64,000 nt of DNA, taken from Candidatus Zixiibacteriota bacterium. GTDB taxonomy: Bacteria; Zixibacteria; MSB-5A5; GN15; FEB-12. Numbering within the stretch: the stretch's first letter is position 1; the number at the start of each line of letters is the position of its first letter. The position numbers were made by a program, and so were the translations under genes. Location: assembly GCA_019038695.1 (NCBI GenBank), contig JAHOYZ010000007.1, positions 62,001 to 126,000 of the forward strand, in the 5' to 3' direction. The notes under the pieces are model-generated. The model saw only the letters and a program-made list of their open reading frames with translations, was not told the DNA's origin and ran no database searches. This document shows positions 61,901-64,000 of this stretch, piece by piece.

Positions 61901-64000
61901 TCAGCTATTGGCATCGACAACGGCAATGGCCGTCATATCGACGATCTCACTCACACTCAAGGTACGGTGCAACACGTGCACCGGCTTGGACAAGCCGTTG
62001 AGGATCGGCCCAATGGCTTCCAGACCGCCCATACGCTGCGCCAGTTTGTAGGCGATATTTCCGGAGTTGAGATCGGGAAACACAAACACATTAGCCTTTT
62101 CTTTCAACAGTGAGAAAGGAAAATGTTTCTCCATGAACTCGGGCATCAAGGCCGTATCAGCCTGCATCTCACCCTCAACAATCAGGTCCGGGTACTTTTC
62201 TTTGAGCATTGCAGTCGCCCTGGCCACCTTCTTCGATTCGGGATAGGGGGCCGAACCAAAATTGGAGAACGAGAGCATTGCAATTCGCGGCTTAATATTG
62301 AGGCCCTTACATACACGAACGGCGCCTTCGGCGATCTCTACCAGTTGCTCTGCCGTCGGGTTGATATTAACCGTCGTATCGGCAAACAGGTACACCTGAT
62401 CCTTATCAAGCATGACAAACAGACCCGATACACGGGTGACGCCTGGTTTGAGATCGATTATTTCCAGTGCCGCTCGGATAGTCGTGGGGTAGTCGGTGAT
62501 TACACCCGCAAGGACAGCATCGCAGTCACCGTTTTCAAGCATCATAACGCCGAACTTGGTCGGGCTATTCATGGCATTCTCAGCCTTGCTCCGGGTGACA
62601 CCACGTCGTTTACGCTTCTCGTAGTACATTTCAGCGTACTCGTCTCGCTTGGACGATGCGGAGGGATCTATGATCTCAATGCCGTTCAATTTGATGTCAT
62701 GCTCCGCCGCCAAAACCTTGATAGCCTTGGGATTCCCCAGCACAACCGGCTGAGCCAGTCCCCCCTCGACAACTTGGTGAGCAGCGCGGAGAATACGGCT
62801 GGAATGACCTTCAGGATATACGACCTTGCGTGGAGTACGACGTGCTTTTTCGCTGACAACCCGCATGATTGTCCGGCCGTGTCCAATACGCTGGGCCAGC
62901 TCTTCTTTGTACTGATCGATATCAACTGGATGTTTTGCAACGCCAGTATCCATTGCCGCCTGAGCGATAGCCGAAGCTTCCCACACAAGAATGCGAGGAT
63001 CAAACGGTTTAGGAATCAGATACTCTCTTCCAAATTTAAAATGGCTTCCACCATAAGCTTCTGCCACGACATCAGGGACCTCTTCCTTGGCCAATCCTGC
63101 CAGAGCTTTGACGGCTGCAATCTTCATCTCTTCGTTAATGGCGGTGGCAGCAACATCAAGTGCCCCACGGAAGATGAACGGGAACCCCAACACATTATTG
63201 ACCTGGTTGGGATAGTCGCTCCGACCGGTAGCCATAATTACATCTTTACGAGCCGCAAGGGCTTCGGGATAAGTAATCTCCGGATCAGGATTAGCCATTG
63301 CAAATACAATCGGATCCTTGGCCATGGATCGAACCATATCCTTAGTCACCAGATCCTTGATCGACACGCCGACAAACACATCAGAATCCTTCATGGCATC
63401 AGCCAGAGTACGGCAATCTGTCTTGCGAACGAACTCTTGTTTGTACTTGTTGAATGTGTCTCCACGCCCTTCGTACATGACACCCTTGGAATCGACCATC
63501 AGCAGGTTTTCTTTTTTCACTCCCAGGGACACATACAACTTGGCACACGCAATACCGGCCGCGCCGGCTCCAGAGTATACAACTCTGATTTTACTGATGT
63601 CCTTACCAACAATCTCGAGCGCATTCAGTAAAGCGGCCGCCGAAATAATCGCCGTTCCATGCTGGTCATCGTGGAAAACCGGGATGTTCATAGTCTTCTT
63701 GAGGGTCTCTTCAATGTAGAAGCACTCCGGACCTTTGATATCTTCGAGATTGATACCACCGAAGGTAGGCTCCAGCAATTGACAACACTTGATTATCTCG
63801 TCCGGATCCTGGGTATCCACCTCGATATCGAATACATCAATATCAGCGAATCTCTTGAACAGAATCCCTTTGCCCTCCATAACCGGCTTGCCTGCGGCAG
63901 GACCAATATTGCCCAGTCCCAGTACAGCGGAGCCGTTGGAAACAACTGCGACTAAGTTCCCCTTGGCTGTGTACTTGTACACATCTTCTGGATTTCGGTG
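61901..64000 (-). CDS. maeB: Malic enzyme/phosphotransacetylase fusion (5' end beyond window)
   Basis: At least 699 residues, open to the right edge, so the N-terminus is missing. The first part is NAD(P)-dependent malic enzyme, oxidatively decarboxylating malate to pyruvate: [54 protein letters not shown] and [10 protein letters not shown]. From about residue 425 the PTA-like domain ([14 protein letters not shown]...[29 protein letters not shown]) is attached. In E. coli MaeB the PTA part is regulatory. An intrinsic terminator follows. Confidence 0.94.
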   Translation of the reverse strand, partial: HRNPEDVYKYTAKGNLVAVVSNGSAVLGLGNIGPAAGKPVMEGKGILFKRFADIDVFDIEVDTQDPDEIIKCCQLLEPTFGGINLEDIKGPECFYIEETLKKTMNIPVFHDDQHGTAIISAAALLNALEIVGKDISKIRVVYSGAGAAGIACAKLYVSLGVKKENLLMVDSKGVMYEGRGDTFNKYKQEFVRKTDCRTLADAMKDSDVFVGVSIKDLVTKDMVRSMAKDPIVFAMANPDPEITYPEALAARKDVIMATGRSDYPNQVNNVLGFPFIFRGALDVAATAINEEMKIAAVKALAGLAKEEVPDVVAEAYGGSHFKFGREYLIPKPFDPRILVWEASAIAQAAMDTGVAKHPVDIDQYKEELAQRIGHGRTIMRVVSEKARRTPRKVVYPEGHSSRILRAAHQVVEGGLAQPVVLGNPKAIKVLAAEHDIKLNGIEIIDPSASSKRDEYAEMYYEKRKRRGVTRSKAENAMNSPTKFGVMMLENGDCDAVLAGVITDYPTTIRAALEIIDLKPGVTRVSGLFVMLDKDQVYLFADTTVNINPTAEQLVEIAEGAVRVCKGLNIKPRIAMLSFSNFGSAPYPESKKVARATAMLKEKYPDLIVEGEMQADTALMPEFMEKHFPFSLLKEKANVFVFPDLNSGNIAYKLAQRMGGLEAIGPILNGLSKPVHVLHRTLSVSEIVDMTAIAVVDANS

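Noticed and set aside
62123-63631. A 502-codon open frame on the plus strand
   Set aside because: It lies wholly antisense to the malic enzyme/phosphotransacetylase gene and has no domain or ribosome binding site, so it is a shadow of codon bias.

Overview
The window looks like a chromosomal segment of an uncultivated, probably anaerobic Gram-negative bacterium of the FCB superphylum, most likely close to candidate phylum Zixibacteria. This is inference. It rests on the FlgD-like C-terminal sorting tail of the secreted subtilisin (NYPNPFNPSTSIRYSL), a DUF5916 outer-membrane-type protein, tyrosine phenol-lyase and a giant 2-hydroxyacyl-CoA dehydratase activase, beside an ordinary bacterial core. 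TGA is a normal stop codon here. I saw no tRNA, rRNA, CRISPR array, insertion sequence or prophage.

Layout. 1-5.9 kb: end of an outer-membrane-type protein, a LytR_C protein, rsfS, rho, a DUF6125-like gene, a methyltransferase, an acetyltransferase and an MscS channel flanked by palindromic intergenic repeats. 6-9.8 kb (minus): the TldE/TldD pair and an ornithine cyclodeaminase family enzyme. 10-13.6 kb (plus): a Cys-rich V4R-like protein, tyrosine phenol-lyase with a structured leader, and an HDOD protein. 13.6-16 kb (minus): a homocysteine S-methyltransferase family protein and an unknown membrane protein. 16.2-20.4 kb (plus): a STAS protein, a DUF5916 barrel, tatC and a mini ParB-like protein. 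20.5-28.8 kb (minus): a tightly packed run dtd-maf-rodZ-GT9 fragment-smc-ftsY-yjbQ-rlmH with several start/stop overlaps. 28.9-41 kb (plus): the 1,400-residue activase, trxA, a tiny Cys-containing membrane ORF with an in-frame TGA, rhomboid, a pseudo-receiver, dsbD, DUF2064, creatininase and an unknown membrane protein. 41-51.5 kb (minus): ftsE-ftsX-envC-holB-ricT-metG-tatD-rsmA, then pdxJ-like, rluD and a small carbonic anhydrase-like gene. 51.6-56.4 kb (plus): a Ycf48-like propeller, a kinase-like protein, and a two-component pair whose kinase has an N-terminal Rossmann-like domain and whose regulator has a GcvH-like output domain. 56.6-57.2 kb (minus): an ArsR repressor with a 56-residue Cys-rich protein. 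57.5-64 kb: a secreted subtilase, an HNH endonuclease and the malic enzyme/phosphotransacetylase fusion, which runs off the right edge.

How the genes work together. The long minus-strand runs serve growth: chromosome condensation (SMC), membrane targeting (FtsY), ribosome and tRNA maintenance (RlmH, RsmA, RluD, Dtd, MetG) and cell-wall division signalling (FtsE/FtsX/EnvC-like). A thiol-redox group (trxA, the small CGSC membrane ORF, dsbD) lies within 5 kb. The most novel-looking pieces are the Rossmann histidine kinase plus GcvH-like response regulator, the candidate UGA-containing membrane protein, the ArsR/Cys-rich pair, and two core-family members that have lost hallmark residues (PdxJ-like and FtsE-like).
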